From: Prorocentrum cordatum
Taxonomy: Eukaryota > Sar > Dinophyceae > Prorocentrales > Prorocentraceae
Length of the DNA stretch: 64,000 nt
Assembly: GCA_963575745.1 (NCBI GenBank)
Contig: CAUYUJ010005669.1
Location: forward strand, 448,413 to 512,412
Direction: 5' to 3'
A program made the position numbers and the translations under genes. The notes under the pieces are model-generated. The model was not told where the DNA came from, ran no database searches, and was given only the letters and a program-made list of their open reading frames with translations. Every line of letters begins with the position of its first letter. Position 1 is the first letter of the stretch. This document shows positions 24,809 through 34,715 of this stretch, one piece after another.

Positions 24809-27486
24809 TACGCTACCGAGGAACCCCACATACTTATATTATGGCTGGAGTGATGATAGTTGAAAAGAAGCATGTGGGAATGATGTTGGTGGCCGTTCCC
24901 TGCGCGCCCCCTCTGATGTCGAGAAAATGACACGCCTGCCGCGCCTTGCACGCCTGAAACGCATAGAGACCGCACCCCCTGTGCACCCCCTTCTGGTGTC
25001 GAGAATCCCCACGCCTGCCATGCCCTGCGCGCCTGCAGCGCATAGAGACCGCACCCCCTGCGCACCCTCCGGGTGTCAAGAAAATGCCGCGCCTGCCGTG
25101 CCCTGCGCGCCTGCAACGCATAGAGACCGCACCCCCTGTTCACCCCCTCTGGCGTCGAGAATTCCCACGCCTGCCGCGCCCTGCGCGCCTGCAGCGCATA
25201 GAGACCGCACCCCCTGCGCACCCTCCGGGTGTCGAGAAAATGCCACGCCTGCCGTGCCCTGGTCGTCTGCAACGCATAGAGACCGCACCCGATGTGCACC
25301 CCCTCTGGTGTCGAGAAAATGCCGCGCCTGCCGCGCCTGCAACGCATAGAGACCGCACCCCCTGCGCACCCTCCTGGTGTCGAGAAAATGCCGCGCCTGC
25401 CGTGCCCTGCGCGCCTGCAACGCATAGAGACCGCACCCCCTATTCACCCCCTCTGGTGTCGAGAATTCCCACGCCTGCCGCGCCCTGCGCGCCTGCAGCG
25501 CATAGAGACCGCACCCCCTGCGCACCCTCCTGGTGTAGAGAAAATGCAGCGCCTGCCGTGCCCGCGCCTGCAACGCATAGAGACCGCACCCCCTGTGCAC
25601 CCCCTCTGGTGACGAGAAAGTGCCACGCCTGCCGTGCCCTGCGCGCCTGCAACGCATAGAGACCGCACCCGATGTGCACCCCCTCTGGTGTCGAGAATTC
25701 CCACGCCTGCCGTGCCCTGCGCGCCTGCAACGCATAGAGACCGCACCCCCTGCGCACCCTCCTGGCGGCGTCGAGAAAATGCAGCGCCTGCCGTGCCCTG
25801 CGCGCCTATTATGGCTGGAGTGATGATAGCTGAAAAGAAGCATGTGAGAATGATGTTGGTGGCCGTTCCCTGCGCGCCCCTCTGATGTCGAGAAAATGAC
25901 ACGCCTGCTGCGCCGTGCGAGCCTGCAACGGATAGAGACCGCACCCCACGCGCACCCCCCTGTGTTATCGAGACCTTGCCATGCCTGCCGCGCCCTGCAC
26001 GCCTGAAACGCATAGAGACCGCACCCCCTGTGCACCCCCTCTGGTGTCGAGAATTCCCACGCCTGCCATGCCCTGCGCACCTGCAACGCATAGAGACCGC
26101 ACCCCCTGCGCACCCTCCTGGTGTCGAGAAAATGCCGCGCCTGCCGTGCCCTGCGCGCCTGCAACGCATAGAGACCGCACCCCCTGTTCACCCCTTCTGG
26201 TGTCGAGAATTCCAACGCCTGCCGCGCCCTGCGCGCCTGCAACGCATAGAGACCGCACCCCCTGCGCACCCTCCTGGTGCCGAAGAAATGCCGCGCCTGC
26301 CGTGCCCTGCGCGCCTGCAACGCATAGACACCGCACCCGGTGTGCACCCCCTCTGGTGTCGAGAAACTGCCACGCCTGCCGCGCCCTGCGCGCCTGCAGC
26401 GCATAAAGACCGCACCCGATGTGCACCCCCTCTGGTGTCGAGAAAGTGCCGCGCCTGCCGCGCCCTGCGCGCCTGCAGCGCATAGAGACCGCACCCCCTG
26501 CGCACCCCCTCTGGTGTCGAGAATTCCCACGCCTGCCGCGCCCTGCGCGCCTGCAACGCATAGAGACCGCACCCCCTGCGCACCATCCTGGTGTCGAGAA
26601 AATGCCGCGCCTGCCGTGCCCGCGCCTGCAACGCATAGAGACCGCACCCCCTGTGCACCCCCTCTGGTGTCGAGAAAATGCCACGCCTGCCGTGCCCTGC
26701 GCGCCTGCAACGCATAGAGACCGCACCCGATGTGCACCCCCTCTGGTGTCGAGAATTCCCACGCCTGCCGCGCCCTGCGCGCCTGCAACGCATAGAGACC
26801 GCACCCCCTGCGCACCCTCCTGGTGTCGAGAAAATGCCGCGCCTGCCGTGCCCTGCGCGCCTGCAGCGCATAGAGACCGCACCCCCTTATTCACCCCCTC
26901 TGGTGTCGAGAATTCCCACGCCTGCCGCGCCTGCGCGCCTGCAACGCATAGAGACCGCACCCCCTGCGCACCCTCCTGGTGTCGAGAAAGTGCCGCGCCT
27001 GCCGTGCCCTGCGCGCCTGCAACGCATAGACACCGCACCCGGTGTGCACCCCCTCTGGTGTCGAGAAAGTACCACGCCTGCCGCGTGCAACGCATAGAGA
27101 CCGCACCCCCTGCGCACCCTCCTGGTGTCGAGAAAGTGCAGCGCCTGCCGTGCCCTGCGCGCCTGCAACGCATAGAGACCGCACCCCCTGTGCTCTCCCT
27201 CTGGTGTCGAGAAAGTGCCACGCCTGCCGCGCCCTGCGCGCCTGCAACGCATAGAGACCGCACCCCCTGCGCACCCTCCTGGTGTCGAGAAAGTGCCACG
27301 CCTGCCGTGCCCTGCGCGCCTGCAACGCATAGACCGCGCCCGATGTGCACCCCCCCCGGTGGCAGTGCTGTGAGGAGGAGGGGAGGTGTGAGGTGAGACG
27401 CGGGTGCGACGCGGCAGGTGTGAGGTCAGACGCGGGTGCGCCGCGGCAAGGGAGAAAACCAGAACCCCACGAAACATGTGGGAAAA
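24809..27486. repeat. Composite satellite cassette 2, copy 1 (78 bp array)
   Basis: The left edge is TACGCTACCGAGGAACCCCA, then ATGGCTGGAGTGATGATAG and a GTTGGTGGCCGTTCCCTGCG stretch. About thirty 78 bp units follow, carrying CGCATAGAGACCGCACCCCC, GGTGTCGAGAAAATGCC and GCCTGCCGTGCCCTGCGCGC. The left-edge segment is repeated inside the array at 25808-25885. The right edge has GGGTGCGACGCGG and GAACCCCACGAAACATGTGG (27462-27481). The same edges enclose the array at 43286-45427. Very long open frames in several registers occur because 78 is divisible by 3. Confidence 0.9.
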
Positions 27487-27830
27487 AACTGGTTTGTACA
27501 CTGAACGTGGTTTTGGTCGCGGGTGGGCCGCGGGTTCTCCACCGGGAACGAATGCAAAAGATGCCCGCCGCGGGCGCCGAAAAATATGGTTTGTACCCTG
27601 AACGTGGTCGCGGGTGGGCCGCGGGCTCTCCATCTGAAACGAATGCAAAAGATGCCCGCCGCAGGCGCCGAAAAGTGTGGTTTGTACCCTGAACGTGGTT
27701 TGGGTCGCGGGTTGGTCGCGAGTTGGTCACGGGGTGGGTCGCGGGCTCTCCACCTGGAAGGAATGCAAAAAAAAAACCGCCGCAGGCGCCGAAAATTGTG
27801 GTTTGTACCTTGAACGTGGTTTGGGTCGAC
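27487..27830. repeat. ~95-110 bp tandem repeat, four units
   Basis: Units start TGGTTTGTACCCTGAACGTG and contain GGCTCTCCACCTGGAAGG, AATGCAAAAGATGCCCGCCG and CAGGCGCCGAAAA. They are related to 24709-24808. Confidence 0.85.
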
Positions 27831-28065
27831 GGGTGGGTCGCGGTGGGTCGCGGGTGGGTGGGTCGCGGGTGGGTCGCGGGTGGGTCGCGGGTGGGTCGCG
27901 GGTGGGTCGCGGGGTGGGTCGCGGGGTGGGTCGCGCGGGGTGGGTCGCGGGGTGGGTCGCGGGGTGGGTCGCGGGTGGGTCGCGGGTGGGTCGCGGGTGG
28001 GTCGCGGGTGGGTGGGCGCGGGTTGGGTCGCGGGTGGGTCGCGGGGCGGGTTGCGGGTGGGACGA
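27831..28065. repeat. GGGTGGGTCGC minisatellite, first block
   Basis: Units of 10-14 bp (GTCGCGGGTGG) repeat about twenty times. Confidence 0.92.
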
Positions 28066-28096
28066 CGACAACAAACAACAACAACAAACAACAACA

Positions 28097-28150
<54 letters not shown>

Positions 28151-28152
28151 CG
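28066..28152. repeat. (AAC)n microsatellite
   Basis: About 27 AAC/ACA triplets. It is followed directly by TCCGCACCGCGGAA and CACTTCAGCCACGCACCC, which also follow the CAA run downstream of the Penelope-like element (34717). Confidence 0.93.
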
Positions 28153-28227
28153 AGAATCCGCACCGCGGAATTCCACTTCAGCCACGCACCCAAGGACAGT
28201 GAATGACCGTTCGGCCCCCTCACTCTG

Positions 28228-28264
<37 letters not shown>

Positions 28265-28275
28265 GATGTATATAT
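28228..28275. repeat. (TA)n microsatellite
   Basis: TA run interrupted by single G/GATG. It is followed by TAGCACCCCGCAGATGCGG, shared with 23900. Confidence 0.9.
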
Positions 28276-28309
28276 AGCACCCCGCAGATGCGGATGAGAT
28301 TGAGCGGGC

Positions 28310-28800
28310 GGGCGCGGGATGGGTCGCGGGTGGGTTGCGGGCGAGTCGCGGGTGGGTCGCGGGGAAGATCGCCGGTGGATTGCGGGTGGGTCGCGGGTAG
28401 GTCGTGGGTGGGTCGCGGGTGGGTCGCGGGTGGATTGCGCGGAGGGTCGCGGGCGGGTTGCGCGGAGGGTCGCGGGTTGGGTCGCGGGTGGGTTGCGCGG
28501 TGGGTCGCGCGTGGGTCGCGGGTGGGTCGCGGGCGGTTCGCGGGTGGGTCGCGGGGTGGGTCGGGGAGTGCGTCGCCAGGTGGGTGGCGGGTGGGTCGCG
28601 CGTGGATCGCGGGTGGGTCGCGGGTGGGTCGCGGGTGGGTCGCGCGCGGGTCGCGCGATGGGTCGCGGGAGGGTCGCTGGGTGGGTCGCGGGTGGGTCGC
28701 GGGTGGGTCGCGGGTGAATCGCGGAGTTGGTCGCGGGGTTGGTCGCGGGTGGGTCGCGGGCGGGTCGCGGGTGGGTCGCGGGCCGGGTCGCATGCGGGAC
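28310..28800. repeat. GGGTGGGTCGC minisatellite, second block
   Basis: About 40 units of 10-15 bp (GTCGCGGGTGG with variants GTCGCGGGCGG and GTTGCGCGGAG). G-runs on one strand give quadruplex potential. Confidence 0.92.
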
Positions 28801-28805
28801 GACGA

Positions 28806-28810
28806 CAACA

Positions 28811-28853
<43 letters not shown>

Positions 28854-28877
28854 TCAGCAACAGCAACAGCAGGAATA
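28806..28877. repeat. (CAGCAA)n microsatellite
   Basis: Hexamer AACAGC repeats about ten times, immediately before the left direct repeat of the Penelope-like element. Confidence 0.9.
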
Positions 28878-29132
28878 GCAGCGACAGCGACGCAGGAGTT
28901 CCTAGCCGCAGCGTTCGATTTAGATCTTGAGGTTAGGATGTCGGCAGTGTTTGAGGTCAGGCTTAGCATGCCAATGCTGTGCATTGACATCATCAGGTGT
29001 GGAATTCTCCTCTGTATCTTGGTCCTGCTGCTCATCAGCAGGGTCGTAAACGCTTTCACGAATCTCCTTATAATGCATCCGTGGGTAGTTGCTGCACGAG
29101 TGCTTGTACATTTTTGCATTTGGGCTCTATGA
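28878..29132 (+). pseudogene. C-terminal fragment of the element's membrane-protein ORF
   Basis: Within the left direct repeat an open frame continues through TATQEFLAAAFDLDLEVRMS and MLCIDIIRCGILLCILVLLL to FCIWAL and a stop at 29130-29132. The same frame in the right repeat is broken after IIRC by a two-base deletion. The left copy therefore preserves the likely true C-terminus: two hydrophobic segments (ILLCILVLLLI and VVAARVLVHFCIWAL). The N-terminal half is missing, because upstream of 28878 there is only microsatellite. Confidence 0.6.
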
Positions 29133-29349
29133 GCCCTGCCGGTGTGTGTGTGTGTGACCACGTAAGCATCCCATATGCAGGTTGGCAGGCCTGGACCGGC
29201 AAGGGCAAATAGGGAAGGGGAGGAACTGGTGAGGGGAGGAGGGCGCCGTTACGACAGGTTGCGGCGAGGCATTTAGTTCCTTCTCTCCTCATCCCTGCTT
29301 TGCTGCTTTGCTTCCCACATCTCGTCCTTTTACTTTCTGCACAACCAGC
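28878..29349 (+). repeat. Left direct repeat (pseudo-LTR) of Penelope-like element
   Basis: Starts GCAGCGACAGCGACGCAGGA and ends near TTTACTTTCTGCACAACCAG. It matches 34118-34571 with scattered substitutions and a few indels: the GT run at 29142-29154 is longer, two extra bases lie near 29010, and a GCTTTGCT duplication sits near 29300. Confidence 0.88.
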
Positions 29350-30261
29350 GGAACACCTGCAGTACCCCGCTCCCGGGCGCAGGTGGATAAGCCAAACCAC
29401 ACTCTTTCCCGATTCACTGTACACCAGCGCGCAATGGACCCAACGTTCCCACGTGCGCAGAGAATATTGCCATCCCTCTCATGCGATAGCTGGCGTATGC
29501 GTGTCCAGAGCACGTATCTCGCAGTACTGCTCAAACACATTCTGTCGTACTGCAAACTGGCACTGCAAGCAAACACACGCTTGGGGGGGCAATCAATCAC
29601 TGCACTTTTTGCGAAATGGGCTTTTCATGGATTCGCAAACGCAGCGACAATTGAGCAGCTGCGAGACATCGGATGTTTGTGTAGCATATGGCTACTCGGC
29701 GGCCGATCGAACGTCGTTGTTTAGACCATTTGCCATGGTCTTGGGGTCTGGCAGTGCTACAATTTCTTTGGAATGCAACAACATCGCCGCCACTATATCA
29801 GAGTCGCTCTTCGAGCGGCCAAGCCCGAGTTGCAGGCCACTCTCGTGGAACGCATATTTGATACAGAATTTTGGAGGCCTTACGTTATATTCGTCCAGGA
29901 ATCGCTCTGGCATCCCCCGCCAAGCTCGGAAAGAAACAACATGTTGTATGTTGCGTGTTCCACTGAATGTAACACATGGTATCTTGGAAAGGCAAACCGT
30001 AATCGCCAATGCAATCGGACTTGCATGGACGGAGGTGCCGCAAGGCATCGAGACCATTCCAGTGCTACATGCCGCCAGAAAGGAGGCCAAGTGCACAGAC
30101 CACGGTATAAAGCGTGGGCTAACTGTGCACCGTGGGCACTCTGCATGGCACTGCGGCACGACACAAATACTTCAATACAAGGCTCTATGCATACATATTC
30201 TACGGCCACCAACTTAACTTGCACCAACACGCCACCCAGGGAAGCGCCGAGAGCGAGCTAG
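29308..30261 (+). CDS. GIY-YIG-like endonuclease domain of Penelope-like element, amber-interrupted
   Basis: One frame runs from 29308 to 30261 with a single TAG at 29722-29724. The first part (ILPSLSCDSWRMRVQSTYLA, GGQSITALFAKWAFHGF) is unrecognised. In the second part NNMLYVACSTECNTWYLGKA gives a GIY-like (LYV) and YIG-like (YLG) pair with usual spacing, followed by Arg/His residues (GGAARHRDHS) and RPRYKAWANCAPWAL. In the family this nuclease nicks the target to prime reverse transcription. Its place ahead of the RT is unlike canonical Penelope elements, where it is C-terminal. The match rests on motif spacing and family resemblance, so confidence is moderate. Confidence 0.5.
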
Positions 30262-32131
30262 AGATTTCCCTCGTTTTCGGAAACACCCTACGGTGGGGGA
30301 GGAATACACTCTCAACATCCTCGGGAAGTTGCGTGGCCAAGCGTATCTTCGACAGAGAATGCGCGAGCAGGACGTGTCCTTTGCAAGGTTGTTGCAACAT
30401 TGTAAAGAAACATATTATTTATCAACCTCGCATGTCCGATCTCTTATGTACAATCGCGGCCATGAAACATGGCTGGCTCTGCAATTGTCCGAGAAGAACA
30501 ATAGGCTTGATTACCGCAAGGCCCGGAGACATTCACACATCACGGAATACATGTTGCACGTGTGGATCGTATGTTCGCAATTGCCGCGCGACCGTTGCAA
30601 GCATGCGCAAAGCAAGATCGAACGGTTCTTGCACACAGGCAATTTGCTCTCAACCAAGGCGTACGTTTTCAAAGTTCCTAGTGACGGCAAAGCCTTGCTG
30701 GACAGAGCGCGTCGCCTGGTGCGCACATACCTTGCAATGGCGTGCAGCGGAAACAGATGTCTGTACATTTTCCTATCGAAGAAGATCACAGTGCAAAGTG
30801 CGCGTGTTAGGAAATACGGTGACATGCGCGCACACCAGCACAAAGCTTCTGCATGATCTAGTTTACCTTTGTATAATCACATCAGGTCGGACCCCAGTTT
30901 CATGCCCAGACTGTCACACGACGTGGCCTGGTGCAGCACTTACTGGGACGTGCCAGAAAAAGAACCTGATGAGACGTTTTGGGAGGTTCTTAAGATGCAG
31001 ATTCGACAACACCACGACCGCTACCAGTTTGTCAAACGAATCCCACGTTTGGAATATTTGCAACGCATCTGGATGGAATCTTCGGGTGCGGCCACACATG
31101 GTGAGTCCAAGTCCCATGACCCTCCGTTGGCGACAGTGCGACAGCACTTGCTGCACGAACTGCCTGAGGTGGATTGGGTCGGGGTGGACAAGGATCCACA
31201 TCGTAGGGTCGGAGTTCCGTGGTACAGCTACCTGTGGATGCTGGGCACATGTTTTGCGAATGATCCAGAGCACTACAGGCCCATGCCACGCATGTCGGTT
31301 AAACAAGTTGCGAAATTGCAGCGGCTTCGCGACGAACGGATTGTGCCGGCACGGTGGAGGAGCTCACGGCGAGCAGAAATCACCGATTTACCCCGAGCTT
31401 ATCTTACCATCAAGGGGAAATGCGTCAACCACATAACTGGCAAGCTCGAGAGCACGAAACCACACGCACATTCCAGAGAGATTGTTAGCAATTTCCACGC
31501 GACTCAAAAACGGTTGTTGCAATTCGCGGCACGCGCACTTCGTATTGTCAAGCGTTTGTCTGGAGACCACATGTGGACAGTATGGAACCCCCAGGAACTC
31601 CCAAGCCTCATCGCGGGCAGGGTTGACAGACTCAAGACGGTTCCGAAACATGAGCGGGCATGTCCATGTGGGAACTGCAAGCCTCCGTGTTCCGTCATCA
31701 AGGCAGCCACCTCACAATTCTTCAAGGATGCGTCGATGGTCAGGGGATGCTCCAGAGCCCGAGACCTTCTCTCTCGAGTTGGTGCTAAACATGGCGCCAC
31801 TGGCGTATTCATCAAGAGAGGAAGGAAGACGTCAAGGAAGCTGGCAACCCCTGGCAAGCAGACGCCGCGATTTTATGTATATGTTAGTTTTTCCGATATC
31901 AAGCAAGCCTTGGAATACGCAAGGCAAGATCGTTTTTTCTTGGTTGGGCAGGCAATTTTTCGTCGAAACCACGGCTGGCCGATGGGCGGATCGCTATCCG
32001 AACCCGCCACGTTGGCCGACCTCGGGCACGTGGTACACCAACTGTACTCAGACACCGCATTTGCACATGCCGCTGGGCTGCATTTTCCCGGCCTGGACAC
32101 AGCTGATGTGGTGCAATGTTGCAAGGTCTAT
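30218..32131 (+). CDS. Reverse transcriptase of Penelope-like element, N-terminal and palm part
   Basis: An open frame from 30218 with one in-frame TGA at 30854-30856. The upstream part (GKLRGQAYLRQRMREQDVSF, HVRSLMYNRGHETWLALQLS) links to the GIY-YIG region by a frameshift between ~30150 and 30245. Farther on are RLRDERIVPARWRSSRRAEI and CPCGNCKPPCSVIKAATSQF (motif A region). Motif B is LVGQAIFRRNHGWPMGGSLS, the G-x-P-M-G-G loop of PLE/telomerase-like RTs. The catalytic aspartate of motif A is not obvious: the expected position reads AATSQFF. The frame is lost at about 32115-32130, just before motif C, which lies in the next frame. Confidence 0.66.
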
Positions 32132-32694
32132 TGTATGTTGACGACAGCCTGCGCCTGTCAAACATATTTTGTGCTTCATGCCTTTTTCGTTCCCTTCACG
32201 CCATCTTTCCCCATGATGTTGGCCTCACCCTCGAAGCATTCTCCCTCCTCCCCCTCACTTATCTTCAGTGCCAGGTGTTGGAGGAGAGCGGAGGAGTGCG
32301 ATGTGAGGCGTTCTCTGCCAATGCAACCTTTACACGAGGGGATGATGATCAACCGAAGTACGCTAAGTTTCCGCACTTCGGCAGTGCACCTGAAACCCTC
32401 GCGAAAGGATTCATCGACACGCGTGTTTGGGAGAGGGTTTTGTGCTTCAACGCAATGTCGCAAGTTTTCCCACGTCGAGGCCTCGATGCAACACTTGACG
32501 TCTGTGCTGAGATCTTGTTCCTCGGATGGCCCCCATCCCTCCTTGGAGACGCGCTGCGTTCCATCCAGCGCAGACACGCATCAGCATACATTCGTGTCGT
32601 TCGCATGATTGGCAAGAAGATCCGCTGGCATTGCAGAAATGGCGGTGTTTTGTGCGAGCAGGGCTCTGAGGTTCGGAAGGGGTGTGCGTGCTGA
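32116..32694 (+). CDS. Reverse transcriptase C-terminal part with YVDD box
   Basis: Continues the preceding RT in the next frame. It opens with LQGLLYVDDSLRLSN, the motif C active site with both aspartates. A thumb-like region follows with HAIFPHDVGLTLEAFSLLPL, FIDTRVWERVLCFNAMSQVF and a basic tail (RVVRMIGKKIRWHCRNGGVL). One indel at ~32120 would restore continuity with the palm. The stop is at 32692-32694, 116 bases before the next ORF. Confidence 0.68.
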   Translation: MLQGLLYVDDSLRLSNIFCASCLFRSLHAIFPHDVGLTLEAFSLLPLTYLQCQVLEESGGVRCEAFSANATFTRGDDDQPKYAKFPHFGSAPETLAKGFIDTRVWERVLCFNAMSQVFPRRGLDATLDVCAEILFLGWPPSLLGDALRSIQRRHASAYIRVVRMIGKKIRWHCRNGGVLCEQGSEVRKGCAC

Positions 32695-32810
32695 GCTTGC
32701 ACAATTGTACGGAGCCCTTTCTTCTCCAATCTAGCGTTCCCTGGATCCTGCGGCCCCTAGCCGTGCTTCGGCCTAGCCCATTCCGAGCCGCGCAAGCCCT
32801 GCCCGCAGCC

Positions 32811-33877
32811 ATGGGGAAGGAGGACTGGTGGCCGAACGGCCGCGGCAATGGGGGCGGATACCAGCGCCGCGACGCCAACGCGGACAAGAACTACAGCGGG
32901 AACTCGGGATACGACGGTCGTTCGACAACATATGTGCATTCGGCCCTAAATGAAGCTCGCAGCATGCAGCAAGCTTTCGTCCGGCGTGAGACCGAACGTG
33001 AGGAACGCCGGCAACACAAATCCATGATGTCAGCCATTCGCGGCACCGTGATAGACACCGTCAGGGACCTCTTCGGCGGGAGCGTCCAGGGCAAAGATAA
33101 GAAACGTAAGAAAGACAAGAAGTCCAAGACATCCATATGGAAGGCTTTATTCAGCAAAGAAGAGACAAATAAACCGTTGAAGCTCTTGCGTCTGGCCAAG
33201 AAGCGGGTCCTCGCCCGCAACAGCAGTGACTCTAGTACGTTATCTTCCACAACAACTTCGAGTCCGAACGCAAGTAGTGGGAACCGTTCCTTCCAGGAGC
33301 TCAAGCAAATAATCAAGAATAAGGAGAAGCGGGACAATAATAACTTGAAGCAAATCGCTGCCCAGCTGGCGAAGGGCAACCAAAAGAACGATTTCATGAC
33401 CTCGGGTATCGACCTCAAGAAGCTCGTTGCGCTCATCGGGGCGCAGGGCGACGGAAAGGGGAGCTCCGCCGCCCCAGACAATGCCTTGAAGATGATAGCT
33501 GGTATGATTCAGAACTCGGACAAGAACCCAGAAGAATCCATGAAGACGTTCATGAAGTGCCTTTCAGAGGTGCAAGCCTCGAGTCCGACGATCAAGCCCA
33601 AGAAAAAGTTGAAGCTCCCGGAGGATGACGGTGAGGATAAGAGCGAGAAGGTCACAGAGGCCATGAACACACGCTGGCGGACCAGATGCTCCCAGGAGTG
33701 TCTCGCGCAGAGTGGCCTAGCACAGCCGAGGCGTGGCTCAAGTGTTTCAACGAGCGCCCCGAGATCACCTTGGACCGGTTGGACAAGGTACTGAAGAGCA
33801 GCGACCTTCCTGCGGGAGGGCGCGACAACATTACCAAGGTAAAGAAGCTGTTGAACAAATTGGAGTCGCTCCAATGA
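32811..33877 (+). CDS. Lysine-rich coiled-coil protein of Penelope-like element (ORF2)
   Basis: The start chosen is the ATG at 32811 (MGKEDWWPNGRGNGGGY). Residues ~10-40 are Gly/Asn/Arg-rich, followed by an acidic-basic helix (ARSMQQAFVRRETEREERRQ). Then come a Lys-rich patch (GKDKKRKKDKKSK), a Ser/Thr linker and a second helical Lys-rich part (FQELKQIIKNKEKRDNNNLK). After a frameshift between ~33645 and 33685 the likely C-terminus is EAWLKCFNERPEITLDRLDK to LNKLESLQ, stop at 33875-33877. There is no recognised domain. The charge pattern suggests nucleic-acid binding or chaperoning, like the ORF1 proteins of other retroelements, but this is inference. It follows the RT in the same orientation. 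Confidence 0.62.
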
Positions 33878-33880
33878 ATC

Positions 33881-34387
33881 ATGCCAGAGATGTTCCGATC
33901 TATGCGCTGGAGGCTGCGCCGTTACGGCAAACGCCTCCGCCGCATTCTTCGGTGTCTCTGGGTGCCACTCGCTTTCTGCACAGACGTCCTCGCATGGCCC
34001 ATGGAACGATGTCTTGGCCTGCCCCCCGGGATTTCCGTCATCGTGAGCCTCGTGATCACTCACATTTTCCTCCCGATAGCTGCTGCTCACAGATGGGTGG
34101 GTTTAGCAGCAGGGGTGGCAGCGACAGCGACGCAGGAGTTCCTAGCCGCAGCGTTCGATTTAGATCTTGAGGTTAGGATGTCGGCAGTGTTTGAGGTCAG
34201 GCTTAGCATACCAATGCTGTGCATTGACATCATCAGGTGTGTAATTCTCCTGTATCTTGGTCCTGCTGCTCATCAGCAAGGTCGTAATCGCTTTCACGAG
34301 TCTCCTCATAATGCATCCGTGTGTAGTTGCAGCAGGAGTGCTTGTACATGTTTGCATTTGGGCTCTATGAGCCCCGCCGGTGTGTGA
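33881..34387 (+). CDS. Small membrane protein of Penelope-like element (ORF3)
   Basis: The ATG at 33881 lies three bases after the stop of the preceding ORF. The N-terminus is strongly basic (MRWRLRRYGKRLRRILRCLW), followed by a hydrophobic segment (PPGISVIVSLVITHIFLPIA), a second weaker one (WVGLAAGVAATATQEF) and MLCIDIIRCVILLYLG. From ~34118 it lies inside the right direct repeat. A two-base deletion near 34247 relative to the left repeat shifts the frame, so the last ~45 residues read here are probably not original. No family is recognised. A membrane-anchored accessory protein is inferred from hydrophobicity alone. Confidence 0.5.
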   Translation: MPEMFRSMRWRLRRYGKRLRRILRCLWVPLAFCTDVLAWPMERCLGLPPGISVIVSLVITHIFLPIAAAHRWVGLAAGVAATATQEFLAAAFDLDLEVRMSAVFEVRLSIPMLCIDIIRCVILLYLGPAAHQQGRNRFHESPHNASVCSCSRSACTCLHLGSMSPAGV

Positions 34388-34571
34388 CCACATAAGCACC
34401 CCACATGCAGGTTAGCAGGCCTGGACCGGCAAGGACAAACAGGGAAGGGGAGGAGCTGGTGAGGGGAGGAGGGCGCCGTTACGACAGGTTGCGGCGAGGC
34501 ATTTGCTTCCTTCTCTCCTCATCCCTGCTTTGCTTCCCACATGTCGTCCTTTTACTTTCTGCACGACCAGC
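34118..34571 (+). repeat. Right direct repeat (pseudo-LTR) of Penelope-like element
   Basis: Direct copy of 28878-29349. It ends at GCACGACCAGCAACGG and passes straight into a CAA/CAG microsatellite. Confidence 0.88.
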
Positions 34572-34715
34572 AACGGCAAAAGCAAGAGCAACAGCAACAA
34601 CACAAACAGCAACAACAACAACAACAACAACAGCAACAACACCAACAGCAACAACAGCAGCAGCAACAGCAACAGCAACAACAACACCACCACCACCAAC
34701 ACCAACAACAACAAC
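34572..34715. repeat. (CAA/CAG)n microsatellite
   Basis: AACAACAGC-type triplets over ~140 bp, followed by TCCGCACCGTGGAAGCCC and AGCCACGCACCCAGGGACAG, the same tail that follows the AAC run at 28152. Confidence 0.92.

Larger units (their letters stand above)
28878..34571 (+). mobile_element. Penelope-like retroelement with ~460 bp flanking direct repeats
   Basis: Nearly identical direct repeats at 28878-29349 and 34118-34571 flank ~4.8 kb that codes on the plus strand. In order this gives a GIY-YIG-like domain, an RT with a YVDD box, a lysine-rich ORF and a small membrane-protein ORF that extends into the right repeat. GIY-YIG plus RT plus head-to-tail partial copies (pseudo-LTRs) is the signature of Penelope-like elements; a GIY-YIG ahead of the RT would place it with permuted-domain types. 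The left repeat encodes the C-terminus of the membrane ORF, so it is the tail of an upstream partial copy rather than a true LTR. Two in-frame stops and several frameshifts show inactivity. GC content is clearly lower than in the rest of the window. Confidence 0.72.

Noticed and set aside
25076-28150. Several open frames of 250-580 codons on both strands (RRARQAWEFSTPEGV-type repeats)
   Set aside because: They are translations of the 78 bp satellite and GTCGCGGGTGG minisatellite; the period is divisible by three, so frames stay open by construction in several registers at once.
28878-29349. Hammerhead ribozyme in the pseudo-LTR, as known for some Penelope-like elements
   Set aside because: CTGATGA occurs on the minus strand near the CATCATCAG and CTCATCAGC words, but no properly placed GAAA and stems were found.
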